From Alloprevotella tannerae (lineage in GTDB: Bacteria; Bacteroidota; Bacteroidia; Bacteroidales; Bacteroidaceae): DNA of 5,602 nt. Below, one piece after another: positions 5,560 to 5,602 of the stretch. Within the stretch, counting starts at the first letter, position 1. Each line of letters begins with the position of its first letter. The position numbers and the translations under genes are program-made. The stretch is from contig JABZGO010000130.1 in the NCBI GenBank assembly GCA_015259305.1, positions 1-5,602 on the forward strand, written 5' to 3'. Below the pieces are notes generated by a model. That model was not told where the DNA came from and ran no database searches. It saw only the letters and a list, made by a program, of their open reading frames with translations.

Positions 5560-5602
5560 ATCAACTTTATGCTTTATCTTCGACTCAACACAGATGCAAA
5601 GG

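Noticed and set aside
5560..5602. TTTGCA on the minus strand at the right edge as a promoter for the 88-residue gene
   Set aside because: The TA half of a TAnnTTTG element would lie outside the window and the coding frame is open across it, so it cannot be judged.
1..5602. CRISPR array, tRNA, diversity-generating repeat or phage end
   Set aside because: I looked for regularly spaced repeats, cloverleaf-like sequences, template/variable repeat pairs and terminal TG..CA inverted repeats, and saw none.

Overview
This window looks like part of a Mu-type prophage (tailed, transposable-phage lineage) in a Bacteroidales-type host. Three things point to that host group. The AT-rich stretches between genes carry TAnnTTTG-type -7 promoter elements. 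Start codons have A-rich leaders without clear Shine-Dalgarno sequences. The proteins also look like the Bacteroidetes versions of the Mu virion families. Genus cannot be decided from the sequence. No transposase, repressor, terminase, capsid gene or phage end lies inside the window, so 'Mu-like' rests on the gene families alone.

Left part, plus strand (1-3928): a head/tail-connector block. It starts inside a gp36-like protein (DUF1320). Two bases later comes a very long 837-residue protein. This fuses a Mu gp29-type portal (DUF935), a Mu F-type head morphogenesis domain and a C-terminal module resembling the phage PBECR-type nuclease domains. A 131-base gap follows, then a Mu G / tail-completion protein (Phage_tail_S family), then a tail-terminator-like protein (Mu gp37 position and type) whose start overlaps it.

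Right part, minus strand (5602-3918): genes of the early/middle type, read leftward. They are a small protein with a possible GemA/gp16-like tail, a 46-residue acidic protein overlapping it, a DUF3164 protein, and a 113-residue Arg-rich protein with a possible helix-turn-helix. Between the last two lie about 170 noncoding bases (4260-4427). These hold a promoter-like element, a bulged hairpin with a T-tract and two palindromes just upstream of the 113-residue gene. The two modules converge and overlap tail to tail by 11 bases at 3918-3928.

The plus-strand genes would build the portal vertex, head completion and neck/tail joining. The fused nuclease-like domain may be carried in the virion as an effector. 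The minus-strand genes probably act early in replication or in switching gene expression. The most interesting items are the portal-F-nuclease fusion with its composition break, the gap behind it, and the palindrome/hairpin control region at 4260-4440.
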